Assembly (NCBI GenBank): GCA_038373885.1
Contig: JAWZYV010001774.1
Coordinates: forward strand, 1,712,628-1,776,627
DNA from: Cheiracanthium punctorium
Taxonomy: Eukaryota; Arthropoda; Arachnida; Araneae; Cheiracanthiidae
Length of the DNA stretch: 64,000 nucleotides
Direction: 5' to 3'
Shown: positions 22,679 to 34,232 of the stretch, piece after piece
How positions within the stretch are numbered: position 1 is the stretch's first letter
Layout of the letters: each line of letters starts with the position of its first letter
Program-made: the position numbers and the translations under genes
Notes under the pieces: model-generated
Databases searched by the model: none
What the model was told of the DNA's origin: nothing
What the model saw: only the letters and a program-made list of their open reading frames with translations

Positions 22679-23242
22679 CAATGAATCAAACAAAATTTAG
22701 TTACAGGTTGAGAATGACCTCTTGACTTGAAAAACTCATTCAAACAAAATAAAATTTTAATTTTTAAAGTAAAAATAAATTTTCTATTGTAAATTTTACT
22801 CATCACTTTGTTACTCTCTTACATGGAATCTTTTAAAAATTTAAAAGAATTGAAAGTAATTGTTAGTAGATATGACAGGATAATATTGATTAAAGCACAA
22901 TATACCGCATTAATAAATATTTCGGGAAACTAAAAGTGTTCTATTAATTTTTCAATAGTCGTCTTACAGCTGACTAAATGATAAGTAATTCTACGTCACA
23001 TTAATATATCCCGCGGTAGTTTCAACAGAAGAAACTATATCTGGACTTCTTTTTTTTTTTTTTTTTTTTTTTTTGAGATTCTGTTTTGTCACAAGTAGTT
23101 ATCATATTTTAGGAAAATGCTCTTTTCTTGCATTGCGAAGAGCGGGTGCACAGCCTATTTGCATAAAACGGTTGTCGACATCATGTAGCATCTAAGGTAT
23201 TATTGTTATAACTTAAACCTAAAAAACAGTATGATGTAGAAA

Positions 23243-23345
23243 CAGTGGCGCACCCAGAATTTTAGTTTAGGGGGGGTTAGGCTAGAAATACTGATGAACT
23301 CGGTTATTCTGACCTCGATTATATCTATAACGTCAAAATATTTTG
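23243..23345 (+). mobile_element. hAT-like MITE end (CAGTGGCGCACCCAG)
   Basis: Starts CAGTGGCGCACCCAGAATTT, then a G run and CTCGGTTATTCTGACCTCGA. The same order appears reversed at 59340-59432, so this is a repeat family. The far end was not located. Confidence 0.55.
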
Positions 23346-25371
23346 TACCACTTGCCCATAAAACACTAGCCTACTATCAGCGTTACTGGTAATAGAGTCA
23401 TAAATAATTCAGTGGCGTTTTAATCAAGTTCATTTAGTTAGTATTTCATGTACTAACTAAATATTTATTTAAAAACCAACATAATTATTTTAGAAATGAT
23501 TTAAAGATGATTTTAGAATATTTTAATTAATTAGTAACAATTTTAAGTTTTTAAAGCTTTTCTCAGCTAACACTTTACCATTAGAGGGCCCATTGCCCCC
23601 TCCATATGTGTAGAAATGAGACATTTTGAAAGTGAGAAAATTTCGCTGCAAACCGCCAAGCTTTTCTTTTTCTGCTCGCGAATGACAACGATATAGTTTT
23701 TTGTGTCATAATATCAAAATGGTCTCAAGTTAGTACTCATACTAACTTTACGAGTAACTAATGAGTAACTTTACTCCAAGAACCAAATGATTTTGCTTAT
23801 TTTTAGATTCCACATCACTGGAATCAATTCGAATTACACACGTAAGAAAAATTTTCATTCCCTACCGTGCGAAGAACGGGCACGCAGCTGGTTCTTTTAA
23901 AAATAAACAAGCATTGGTAATTGGTTTACATTTGGAGCCTAAGAATTTCAAAATTCACAAATAGCGCAAGTTTGACGCAGATAAGAAATTAAAGAAATAA
24001 TCATAGTGAAATGTTAACAACAAAAACAGACTGGAAACAAGTGTTTCAAGTTGTTAGATATTTTACATTGGAGACCAAACTCACCACACTGAAATTCATT
24101 TTCATCAATCGGTTTACTCTCCGGTCGCACTTTAGGAAAGGACACCTTCTCAAGATTTCCCCAAGTAGTCGTTTAAGCCATCTCTCTCGAGTTTATATAC
24201 ATTATCCCAAGACAATAATAATAATAATAATCTTATCTAAAGAAGAAAGTTTTCCTTTCTTTTACAACTGGAGGAACACTGCTGCTCCAGTTCCCTGAGA
24301 CACAAAAAAATTAGCAAACAGCAGAATAGCTAAGTGATGAAAGGGATTTTTTATTTTTCTCTTCTCTATCCCCATGCAGTTCAGTGCCATTGAATAGAAA
24401 CGGCGATCGTTTCCGCTCGTTTTGTGTTCGGCAAGCTATCGGCATCTCTTCTTGAAGAAGAATGATTTGTGTTGCCAAAACACAACCACGAATAAAAAGT
24501 TCTTTCTTGAAAAGAGAGGTAGCGGGCAAGGCTTTCTTCTCCTTCGCAGGAATCGCTTCCTAATTGGCATTTTTACTTTCATTAACGAGGGGTGTTAAAA
24601 AGATATTTATTGTCGGCTGCAGAAGGTTCATTATGGTACGGAGTGGTGTTGATGGACAAGAGATATAACAACAACATCGAGGGTCGCCCATCAAGCGAAT
24701 CCAAAATGCACCTGCGTTTGACCTCATTCACGTTCTAGTTCAAAGGGTCTGGTTGTAACACCGGCTGGCTTCCGTGCGCTAAGTTCTGTTACTATAAATT
24801 TAAAAGTTGTATCCAGAATGCAGATGAAGGCTGAATCGCATCTTCTGACCAGTATGTTTCAATACTATTTTGAATATCTCATCTGCAAATATGTCGTAAA
24901 ATTTCCTGGCCCAATTTAGTCAGGCAAAGCTATGGACAGAAGAGCTCTCTCACTTAAACTATTTTAGGACAATAACGCTAATCGCACCAACCACTCTAGT
25001 CTGCTTCAATACATCCCATGGCGAGTTGCGTTTTTGAGCATTTTTGGCTCTAGTCGATGTGTTGACGGAAGTATCATAAGGACCCGCTCCAGCAGTTTTG
25101 CCGACCCGGACAAAATGCAAAATGGAAGCTCCCTCTTGCTAATAAAAAAATATTTGACAAATAAACTTGAAATCCAGTATTGACAGTAGTACCATATATA
25201 AATTTTTAGCGAAAGGAAAATTTGATAAATACTATATAAATTCCGATTGATTGGATATTTAGTATATCAATGTTTTTGACACCCTCGAATTTTGGTGCCC
25301 CAAACAAATGCAACGGTTGTCCGTCCCTAGAGTGTGCCCTCCTATCGTGTGAGATCCATGACAGTGGAGTC
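23346..25371. other. intergenic DNA, no gene recognised
   Basis: Mixed composition with a GC-richer patch at 24540-25120. No domain, splice-supported exon or repeat ends were recognised. An (AAT)n run lies near 24213. Confidence 0.4.
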
Positions 25372-25735
25372 TTAACCCTTTGAGGTGCAACCCTTTCCCA
25401 ATGCTGTAAAAAGGGCAGCCGTTGCCATCGCTCGACTTAACTACCAGCAAGATGGCGGAGCGATGGCAACGGCTGCCCTTTTTACAGCATTGGGCAATCT
25501 ATCGCAGCTGTTCTCGCGTTCTTCTATTTTTCAGCAGATGTCAGTGCTGTTAAAAAAATAATCGTGACGATTTTTTTACGGGAAATGACGTGCTTAAAAA
25601 GTGAAGGATTCTCGTGGAGCTCTGTCACCCGCAACTATTTTTATAGAAATCCAATCTATTCTTCGTGACTGGCAACAGTCAAAACGTTAGAGTTGGGTGA
25701 TCCCAGAGCGGGAACACTGCGCCTCAAAGGGTTAA
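25372..25735. mobile_element. piggyBac-type MITE with intact TTAA ends, copy 3 of 4
   Basis: TTAACCCTTTGAGGTGCA at the left and GCGCCTCAAAGGGTTAA at the right give an intact TTAA duplication on both sides. The central palindrome has lost its loop: the arms (GGGCAGCCGTTGCCATCGCT and complement) are now separated by only about 28 bp (ACTTAACTACCAGCAAGATG and a few more). The right half matches copy 2 closely. This internal deletion makes it the shortest of the three well-preserved copies. Confidence 0.9.
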
Positions 25736-25877
25736 CTTAAGCGAGGATGCGTTCCGCAAGAATCTTCACGTAAGTGGAAATGTCGCTTTTTGAGATAGGG
25801 TATATATACGATTTTTCTGAACGCATACGCAAATATTTTAGACAGGTTCAGGTTAAGGAAGAGCTGACAGTCGACCC

Positions 25878-26114
25878 CAGTTTTTCCGAACCTTTTTAGC
25901 TGGCGGACCCCTTTTTCAGGCAAAAATCCCCGGCAGACCCCTGTCAGTCGGTGCGCACGCGACCCCTCCCCCCAGACTTTTCAGAGAGTCGAGCACTGGC
26001 ACTAAACTACCTGTGGGTCAACACTTGGGAACCGCAGCCGCTGTGGCCACGGACCCCCTAGAAAGAGCCGGCGGACCCCTAAGGGGTCCGCGGACCACAC
26101 GTTGGGAAGCCCTG
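25878..26114. mobile_element. hAT-type MITE, 237 bp, 8-bp target duplication
   Basis: GTCGACCC flanks the element at 25870-25877 and 26115-26122. The ends are CAGTTTTTCCGAACC and, complemented, CAGGGCTTCCCAACGTGT. The interior has GCGGACCCCT words near both ends, a pattern widespread in animal hAT MITEs. Eight-base duplications and CAG...CTG ends support hAT. No transposase. Confidence 0.85.
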
Positions 26115-26122
26115 GTCGACCC

Positions 26123-27589
26123 TACAGGAGAACTACAACTGTTAATGTCGGTTTTCAATATTTGTTCCATATCAAAAATCTAAGCAGAGCAGTAAAGCCA
26201 ACAACTCATGGTATATTGCAGTGGAACAGTTACTGATTTATCTATATTATATTGAGGCTTTAAAATTTGTTTTTTCCTTGATTGAAAAGCAATTAATAAA
26301 AGTAAATATTTAAAATTAAATGAAATAAAAACAAAAAATAAATGAATATGTAGTATTCATTTATTTTTTCTAACTATGCATTACCATTTTCCACATAAAT
26401 TAATGAATAAATTGATGCTGGCGCTTCTTACTGTTGGTGGATATCTCGCGTTGTGGTTGAAGAGCAATATCCACTCGTGTACAAGATAGATCGCGTTGTG
26501 CGCGAGTTTGAATACCCAGGTTACGGGTTTATCTCTAACCTCTTTTAATGAATTTTTCTTTTAAAAATCATTCCCATTAAGAGGCATTGCATGGGAAAAT
26601 CAGGCAGCGGGTTTCCATCACCATCTTAGAATTTTGCCTTACCCAAGCAAAGAACAAATCTGAAATATTTTTTCTTGCCTCGTTTAGCTTTGGAGTCATG
26701 TGGGGGGGGGGGGGGGTCAAAATACGCCAGAGGAGTGAGGTAGAAATAATTTAGGGCCATTTTTGCCACTTCATTGTCTCGACTGTGACTGGCTCTGAGG
26801 CGCTTCAGAGAATTTTTTCTTTTTACCTGATAATATACCTTGAATATTAACATATCAAAGTAAAAATTCATTCGAAAATAGTCAGAGCCCCCCCCCCCCA
26901 ATTTCATAAAAAATACAGTTTTTAAGAATGCTTTAAATCTTGGCTCTGACGTGATGTAGAAAACATTTTTGCACAGTGCAGTTATACATCTTCAGATAAA
27001 GTGAATCATATGTTTAAAATTTTTGAAGGCCCCCCCCCATGGCCCCTCGGTACGGGGCCTAAAATATGGCCCTTAATGCCAATTTATGCAATATCGAAGG
27101 ATAGGTACAGCGGGCGCCGACTTCCCACATGAGCGAGGCCCGATTATGACCAACGGGGCACCGGGCATTGATGAATTTGGGGTCCCCCAACTATTTATGA
27201 AATTTCTTTTATTTTTCATAAAATTTTGATATAAAAAAGAATATTTCAGAACAGAATTTGAAATTGGGGGCCCTGGGTAAAGTCCCGATTTGCCCATGCA
27301 ATAATAAGGCTCTGCACATTAGAACGATTGCCATGGAGATGTAGTATCAACCTAGTAGTTTCTTATTATGAAAAAACATTTTTTGTGGGTACAACTGTTT
27401 CCAAGAAAAATCCCAAAAAGTACCTCCCTATTTGGGACATTCCACTGATACGCATGGGGCATTTCGGCATGACTTTTAGAAGTTTAATCGACTGTAGCAA
27501 TATTGAAAATTAAACTTATCCTGCATGTATTACAAATATTTCCTCCATATTTCACAAATAGCTCTTTTAGTGTCACTCATAATGTATAT
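26123..27589. other. intergenic DNA with G/C homopolymer relics
   Basis: No gene. Long G or C runs (near 26701, 26888 and 27031) beside words such as GCCCCTCGGTACGGGGCC look like decayed ends of hAT-type MITEs, but no paired ends or target duplications could be fixed. Confidence 0.4.
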
Positions 27590-28168
27590 TCAAGTGTCAC
27601 TCATAAGAATTAAATTACGCTGTATGAGGATCTCTGTAACTATTGAACCGATTCAAAAACCTTTTTAACTGATAGAAAGCTACACTATTTCGGAGTATTA
27701 TAGGTTACCTTTCATGCATGCAGCTTAAATAGTTCTTTTACAGGGACATTCAAAAGAATTTTAGTACATAGTTCAAAAGAATTTTAGTACATAGTTCAAA
27801 AGAATTCTAGTGCTATAGGGTCGTCTCTGTAACTACTGAACAGATTCTAAAGATTTTTATACTGAAAGCTACACTATTCCTGAGTAACATAAGCTAAAAT
27901 TCATGCATGTAGCATAATTTACAGGAACACTCAAAGTAATTCGTAAATAATGTCATAATTGTCTCCATTCGCGAAATGAGGGGGGGGGGAGAATTCTATC
28001 TAAATTGATTAACATATACCATGTTTTATATTTCATTTAAAATAAACAAAAGTAAATATTTAAATGCAGCCATTTTTGTCATCAATTTCCATTTTGTTAT
28101 TCATACATACTCATTTCTCTCTGAACCCAATTCTAAAGCCGATTCTGACGAAGTCGCTGGTAGAAGCC
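27590..28168 (-). mobile_element. reversed partial copy of the 29531-32030 element
   Basis: Read on the minus strand it begins CTACCAGCGACTTCGTCAGA then ATCGGCTTTAGAATTGGGTT, like the start of the 29531 element, and continues through two of its ~150-bp units (TTCATGCATG and GTAACTATTGAACCGATTC words). It lacks the 3' part. With the 29531 copy it forms a widely spaced inverted pair. Confidence 0.7.
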
Positions 28169-29530
28169 ATGGACTCCGCCAGCTATGGCTTCCGTCAGGA
28201 AATCAGTGCCAGAGGTCCTGGGGCGACAAAGGAGGGGGTGGCCCTAATTATTTCTGAAACAACTTGGCAATTTTTTCAACGACTAGTGTGACGAAGTGGG
28301 TTTGTGTTAACTCATAGCCATAGAGGTCCAGTGTTCTATTCCCATGCAGGTAGATTTTATTTATACAAAAAAAAAAAATGAAGAAAACCTGAAACCTTTT
28401 CAAATTTTAAATACGCACCAAAGTGCTATATATTAAAAGCGTATTATAATTTATGCGTCGTCCCTATTTTCTTCCTTATTCCATAAGGTTGGAAAGTGTA
28501 TCATTGTTCATGAGTGAGCAGTATTTTTCTTTCTTATTTTATAAAAACCATCTTTGGAATCGAAATCTATCTTAAAATCGCCTACTAAAACTATTTTACA
28601 ATCTTCGCCAAGTATATTACAACTATACTTCACAGTTTTAAATATTGTTCGAATGTGCATCATAATCCATGAGTGTGCAGTGTTTGTCTTTCTTGGGTAG
28701 ATTTCTACTTTAGCGCCCCAACTCTCGCCAAGGTTTCGATCATTAAACATATAGAGTAATCATGACGATTTTTTGTATTTATGTGACAATCGTAATTTAG
28801 AATTAAAATGGCGATTTGGAACAACCTGTAAGTACAGCATTCCGTTACATTTTTATTTATTTTGGGTTGCCAATTAATGTAGTTTTAATAATTATGTGTC
28901 TTCAAATTCCTTAACTAGTGCGTTTATCACTAATTTGTTCACTTTAGTTTTCATGTTAGGGAGCGTTGAAACTTGTGCATAACTCCTAGAGACCCATGTC
29001 TTCCAAGCTCGCCAAAGGGCGGGGAAGTTTTAGGTTGGCGAAAGTGGGGGCGTTAAAATAGGAATCAACTCTTTCTTGAACCATAAAGCATATCTTTGGA
29101 ATCCAAATATATCTTAACCTACGCCTATTGATACTCTTTTAAAATCTTCACCAGGCATATTCGAACTATAGGCATATTCCAAATATATCTCGTAGACATT
29201 TTAAATACTGTTTGGAATGAGCATCATAATCCATGAGTGTATCGTGTTTTCCTTCTTTGTTCCATAAAACACTTCTTCGGAACAGAAATCTATATTAAAA
29301 TCGCCTACCAAAACTGTTTAACAACTTTCGCCAGGCATAGTCAAACTGCACTTCACCTTTATAAATACCATTTGGAAAGTGTATCATAATCTATGATGTG
29401 TACCTTATTTGTTTTGACTATTCTATAAAACACTTCTTCGGAATTAAAATCTATATTTAAATCGTCTACTAAAACTATTTTACAATATTCGATAGGGGTT
29501 TTCTAACTACACTCAAAATATATTTATTTA
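28169..29530. repeat. degenerate ~165-180-bp repeats between two inverted copies
   Basis: Units with TTCGGAATNRAAATCTAT, AAATCGYCTACYAAAACT and CATCATAATCCATGAGTGT occur near 28540, 29083, 29262 and 29425. The periods are about 181 and 163 bp in the best part. A different segment (28760-29060) interrupts them. No coding frame. Confidence 0.6.
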
Positions 29531-30141
29531 CTAGCTGCTACCCGCGACTTCGTCCGCGTCGGCTTTAGAATTAGGTCCCGAGAGAAATGAAGCATGTGTG
29601 AATAACAAATATGTTTGCGGCAAAAGAAACTGCATTTAAATATTATTTGCTTTTTACTTGTTTTAAATGAAGTATAATGCATGGCAGTATACTTCATTTA
29701 AAATAATAGAGTATGCAGAGATACTAAATTTAGATTTTATTCAGGCATCTGGCGAAGAGAGACAGTTACGACAGTATTTGCGAACTGTTTTGTAAAAGAA
29801 ATATTTATGCCATATGCATGAATTTTAGCCTATGTTAATCGGGAATAGAGCAGCTTTCTATTAGTGAAAAAGTTTTAGAATCGGTTCTGTAGTTACAGAG
29901 ATACCCAGAGAGCGTAATGTAGTAGTTATTTTGAGTGTTCTTGAAAAGGAACTATTTACGCTACATGCATGAATTTTAGCCTATAATACTCAAGAATAGT
30001 GCAGCTTACTATCAGTAAAAAAAGTTTTTAGGAATCGGTTCAGTACTTACAGAGATGCACATAGAGCGTAATGTAATTCTTATTAGCATCCCTGTAAAAG
30101 AACTATCTGTGATATATGCATTAGAGGTAGCCTATAACACT

Positions 30142-30884
30142 TAGGGTGACACCAGTGTCTAAGAAGTTCTGCTCTCAAAACTGCAAGGCGGGAGTGTCCA
30201 GGTTCAAACCCCGGTCGCGCCTGTCGACCCAGCCGCTCGCATTTTTCCGTGGTTTTCTAAAAAAACCTCACGTAAATACGGGCTAGGATCCCTTAGAAAG
30301 TTCCCCACAGAGTAATTCTCTTTATAGACCTAGGACCCTAGAGCAGTCAATCGGTCTTAACCCTTTAACGCGCAGTGTTCCCGCTCTAAGAACACCAAAC
30401 TCTGACGTTTTGACTGTTGCCAGTCACAAAGAATAGATTTGATTTCTATAAAAATTGGTACGGGTGACATAGCTCCACGAGAATCCTTTACTTTTTAGCA
30501 CGTCATTTCCCGTAAAAAAATGGTCACGATTATTTTTAAATGCACTGACATCTGCTGAAAAATGGAAGAATGCGAGAACGGCTGGATAGATTGCCCACTG
30601 CTGAATAAAGGGCAGCTGTTGCCATCGCTCGACTTAATTACCAGCAAGATGGCGGACTATCGAAACGTTCATCGCGTGCCACAGAGACGCTTTTTTGACG
30701 ACGACTGGCTGTGCGGCACTGCCAGCTGCGTCAAAAAAGGGTCTCTAGATCTGTGGCACGTGATGAACGTTTCGATCGTCCGCCATCTTGCTGGTAGTTA
30801 AGTCGACCGATGGCAACGGCTGCCCTTTTTTCAGCATTGGGAAAGGGTTGCGCCTCAAAGGGTTAATCCAAAAACAAACAAACA
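30142..30884 (+). mobile_element. tRNA-derived SINE S1 interrupted by a piggyBac MITE
   Basis: The SINE lies between imperfect 8-bp target duplications (ATAACACT at 30134-30141, ATAATACT at 30885-30892) within a tandem unit of the host element. It has the B box GGTTCAAACC (30201-30210) and the S1 body (CGTCGAC-type block, TTTTCCGTGGTTTTC, CGTAAATACGGGCTAGGATC). At its 3' TTAA a piggyBac MITE (30357-30866) has inserted. The short tail AAAACAAACAAACA follows the insertion. Confidence 0.85.
30357..30866. mobile_element. piggyBac-type MITE, copy 4 of 4, nested in a SINE
   Basis: Both flanks are TTAA (30357-30360 and 30863-30866). The ends are TTAACCCTTTAACGCGCAGTG and GGTTGCGCCTCAAAGGGTTAA. The orientation is opposite to copies 2 and 3. 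The central palindrome is complete, with GGGCAGCTGTTGCCATCGCT near 30610 and its counterpart near 30805. It is the longest and best-preserved copy. Confidence 0.92.
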
Positions 30885-31207
30885 ATAATACTCAGGAATA
30901 ATGTAACTTTCAATCAGTGAAAAAAGTTTTAGAATTGGTTTAGTAACTACAAAATTTCCATAGAGCGCAACGCATTAGCATTATTTTGGGTGTCTTTGTA
31001 AAAGAATTATTTATGCTATATGCTTGAAAGGTTGCCTGTATGTTAATCCAGGGCATAAGCTATCTTCATTACAATTTTTTTCAAATCCGTTCAACCATTT
31101 TTGTGTGATTCAGTCAAAAACATCCAAACACGCAAACGTACACATTTATATTATTGGAAGGATTTAGAAATTTATGAACTTTAAGAAACACATCTGGACT
31201 TTTCTTT

Positions 31208-31378
31208 GTACTTACGTATTATCCTGGCGGTCATTCCCGCCAAACTGTTTTTCCGTCAAATGAGTTGCCAAACTGTTGTTAATCGTCTTAAAAACAATTA
31301 ATAATTTCATGTGCCCGGCATTTATCTAGGCGAAAAATCGCTCGTCTTGGCGGACCGCCGGGATAATACGTAAGTACC
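31208..31378. mobile_element. Mutator-like MITE, 171 bp, 9-bp target duplication
   Basis: Terminal inverted repeats GTACTTACGTATTATCCTGG and, complemented, GTACTTACGTATTATCCCGG, about 25 bp with one mismatch. CTTTTCTTT flanks it at 31199-31207 and 31379-31387. Nine-base duplications are typical of Mutator-like elements. Inner GGCGG and CCGCC words extend the hairpin. No coding capacity. Confidence 0.75.
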
Positions 31379-32030
31379 CTTTTCTTTACTTATGCTTTTT
31401 AATTTGGCGTAAAATCAACATAATTTTCATACAAATTTATGGTTTTCAAATGCATGTGATTTTGCAAATAGAATTTCTGCTTTATTTCAAAAGCATAAAT
31501 CATTTTGTGCGGCGATAAAACAGTTTTAAATTAATAATTAGAAAAGTAATTAAATTTTCAAAATTTTGAGCCTCAGGTACACTTTACCGAAGTCATGGGC
31601 TCAGTCATGTTCAAATTTTCAAAGCTCTGCTTTCTGTAGATTTGTCTGGAGAACATTCATTTTTATTATTATAAATAGATAGATTTGGCATAAAACTGAC
31701 ATAATTTCCGTGGTATTTAATGTTTTTCGCATGCGCTTCTTCATTGAAGTAATAGCATTCATGTTAGCTCAAAACATGAATCATTTGATACGGGCGAAAC
31801 TCGCCAAGCATGGCAACGTAAAAATGGTTTTTAATTAATAATTAAAAAAGTAATTAAAAATCTAAAATTCTAAGTAGCCTATAACCAACTCCAGGGTCCC
31901 ATCTATATCAAAACCAAAATACACCCTAATCGATTCAGCGGTTTAGGCGTGAAAGCGTCATAAACAAACAAACAAACAAACAAACACACAAACAAACAAA
32001 CTCACTTTCGCATTTATAATATTAGTTAGG

Positions 32031-32838
32031 ATTTCATGCGTGGCGTATGTTTTGCTTGTGAGTCCGTTATTCTGATTGAGTTTCGAAAGGGGTTTTAAAC
32101 TCGTGACGTCAAAGTGGCGCACATTTCACATGTGAAAACTCGGTTATTTTTAAATAATTTTATTTTTTTTTTTTCAACTGGCAATTTTAATCATTGTTAC
32201 TGTCTCCAAGACAACCAAACCGCAAGATATCATACCGAAATTTTAAGCTGCTGCGATTGAAATGAAAATCCTTCTTTACTTAAAAATTCGTAAAAAATCT
32301 CCTAATTTATATTTTCCTATGGTTTTTCTTTTAAAAGAGGGCAAAATGTATGCTCCGTCATTTGACAAAATATATAAAAGTTATGACGGATAGAATTCAA
32401 GATGCAGCAGTTTTAAAAATATTTTACGAAAGTCAGCGTCAAATTTAATTTTATTTGAAAAATTCCCAAAAATCTGAATTATGTTACACAATCCGAACAA
32501 ACAATTTTTAAAAGAAAATTTTCTCCTCTATCCGATGATGTAAATTTCGCTTTACTGCGAGTGCAATTACCGGCGTTATTACGTATTAAGCGAGAAAAAT
32601 CGCTAAAAATCGGACAAAACATAAAATAAAACATTTTCTAATTCGAATTTCGAAAAAATCGCTCCGAGGCGTGTTAGGATCTGTCCCAGTGAAGCCGTAT
32701 GCAAAATTCGGTGGGTCTGCGACCAACGGTCTCGGCGCAATGCGATTGAGAGATGCGCGCAAGAAGATCCGTGGTCACAAACTTGCCTACCTACATACAT
32801 AGCTACATACAATGTTTACTCTCAGATTTTATTATATA
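32031..32838. other. intergenic DNA, no gene recognised
   Basis: AT-rich DNA between two repeat elements. No supported coding frame, RNA gene or repeat ends. Confidence 0.4.
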
Positions 32839-34070
32839 CTAGCTGCGTACCCGTTCTCCGCACGGTGGGAAACGCATATTTTCCTTAAACATATATAATT
32901 CGAATTAAACACAGTAATTCGGAATCTCAAAACGTGAAAAAATACTTGAATCGTGACTAAAAGTTGACGTCATGAGTGCAAATTTTAGACGATTGCAACA
33001 TGGCACAAAAACTACGTCAATGTGACTGGCGATCAAAAAAGAAAGAACTTTCTGGTATGCAGACAAAAGTTTTCTCTTTCGAAAAATGCCCGATTTCTAC
33101 ATCATATAATTCTCTTTGTGAGGTTTAATTTATAACATTAATATAAGTAAATACCACATAAATAACATTACATGATGTTGACAATAATTTTATCTTGCAT
33201 TTTTCAAAGCGTGGACAATGCATTAGGGCAGTTATGTTACACACGACTTTATTAAATTTTACCTAAATTAAAAAACCTACATGAAACAATGGATGCATCA
33301 TTTACGTTTAAAAGCCAAAAATGTACCCTGCTCCGGTGAAAATCATGTCGCTTTTGTAAATGAAAACGTTCGTGATGTAACTTCTGAGAAAAAACTTATT
33401 ACCCTTATTGAACTCTTAATGCAGTATCACACATGTTACATAAAAGTGACGTTTATCTCACTGTCAATTCGCGCTAAATAAATAACTAATTTCATTTTTC
33501 ATTTTTTACAGATCACATTTGACCCCTTTATAACATGGGTCTACAACACGAATTCTTCGAACACGACGAAAACATTACGATCGTTTTCGTGTAACACGTT
33601 AAAAGAGACTCGTACAGCACGGTGAAATGAGACATATGTTCTGATATTACGACGCCTTAGCTCCTGCAATTAACATTCCTTTTGGATGGCAACACCAAAC
33701 ATCATTGCATTTTTACGGAGCCCGAATAAGTTTTGCCGCGATTATACCGCGCAGTTCGCACTCCAGGTGGAGTATAGCGCAGGACCCATACAACACGGAT
33801 TCCTATAACACGGAACTTATCTACCGTGTTAGGGAATCTACTGTAGTTGCATAGTGTCAAATTCAATAGTTAAGAAAATTCTGGGTTGCCGTATTTAGTA
33901 ATATTTCATCTCATCTTGGTGGCCGAAATGTATTAAAACCAAATATCCCAACTGTATCAAAAGTAAAATTTACTAAAGGAAAAATTTTTAATTTGGTATA
34001 ACCCTCAGAACAACTTCGGAGTTTGCCATCTATGACGGTTTTTCATGACGTGACAACTTATGCTTGCGTA

Positions 34071-34232
34071 CAGTGGCGTAGCCAAGGAGGGGATAGGGGG
34101 TCACAACCCCCTCAAGCGGAGTTTTTTGCCATACAAAATGCATATTCTTCACTCCCTTATCGCACACACGTGTACATATATGTGAGTTGCAGTAGTCGTA
34201 ACATTCCCATGAAATATTTCTGGCTACTCTTG
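34071..34232. mobile_element. hAT-type MITE inside unit A
   Basis: Starts CAGTGGCGTAGCCAAGGAGG and ends near TTTCTGGCTACTCTTG, matching the reversed 46275-46446 element over its whole length (GCCATACAAAATGCATATTC is shared with small changes). The same insertion sits at the same place in the next unit, so it predates the duplication. Confidence 0.7.

Larger units (their letters stand above)
29531..32030 (+). mobile_element. arthropod-type repeat element with ~151-bp internal units
   Basis: Starts CTAGCTGCTACCCGCGACTT, CGTCCGCG and ends with an (ACAA)n tail and CGCATTTATAATATTAG. This head and tail are widespread in arthropod genomes. Inside, units beginning TGTAAAAGAA lie near 29791, 29943, 30093 and 30997. 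The last spacing becomes ~153 bp once the SINE insertion (743 bp plus 8-bp duplication) is removed. A Mutator-like MITE sits at 31208. Net length without insertions is about 1.6 kb. No coding frame; the superfamily is not assigned. Confidence 0.65.

Noticed and set aside
23286..23320. CTGATGA as a hammerhead core
   Set aside because: No matching GAAA strand or stem II follows.
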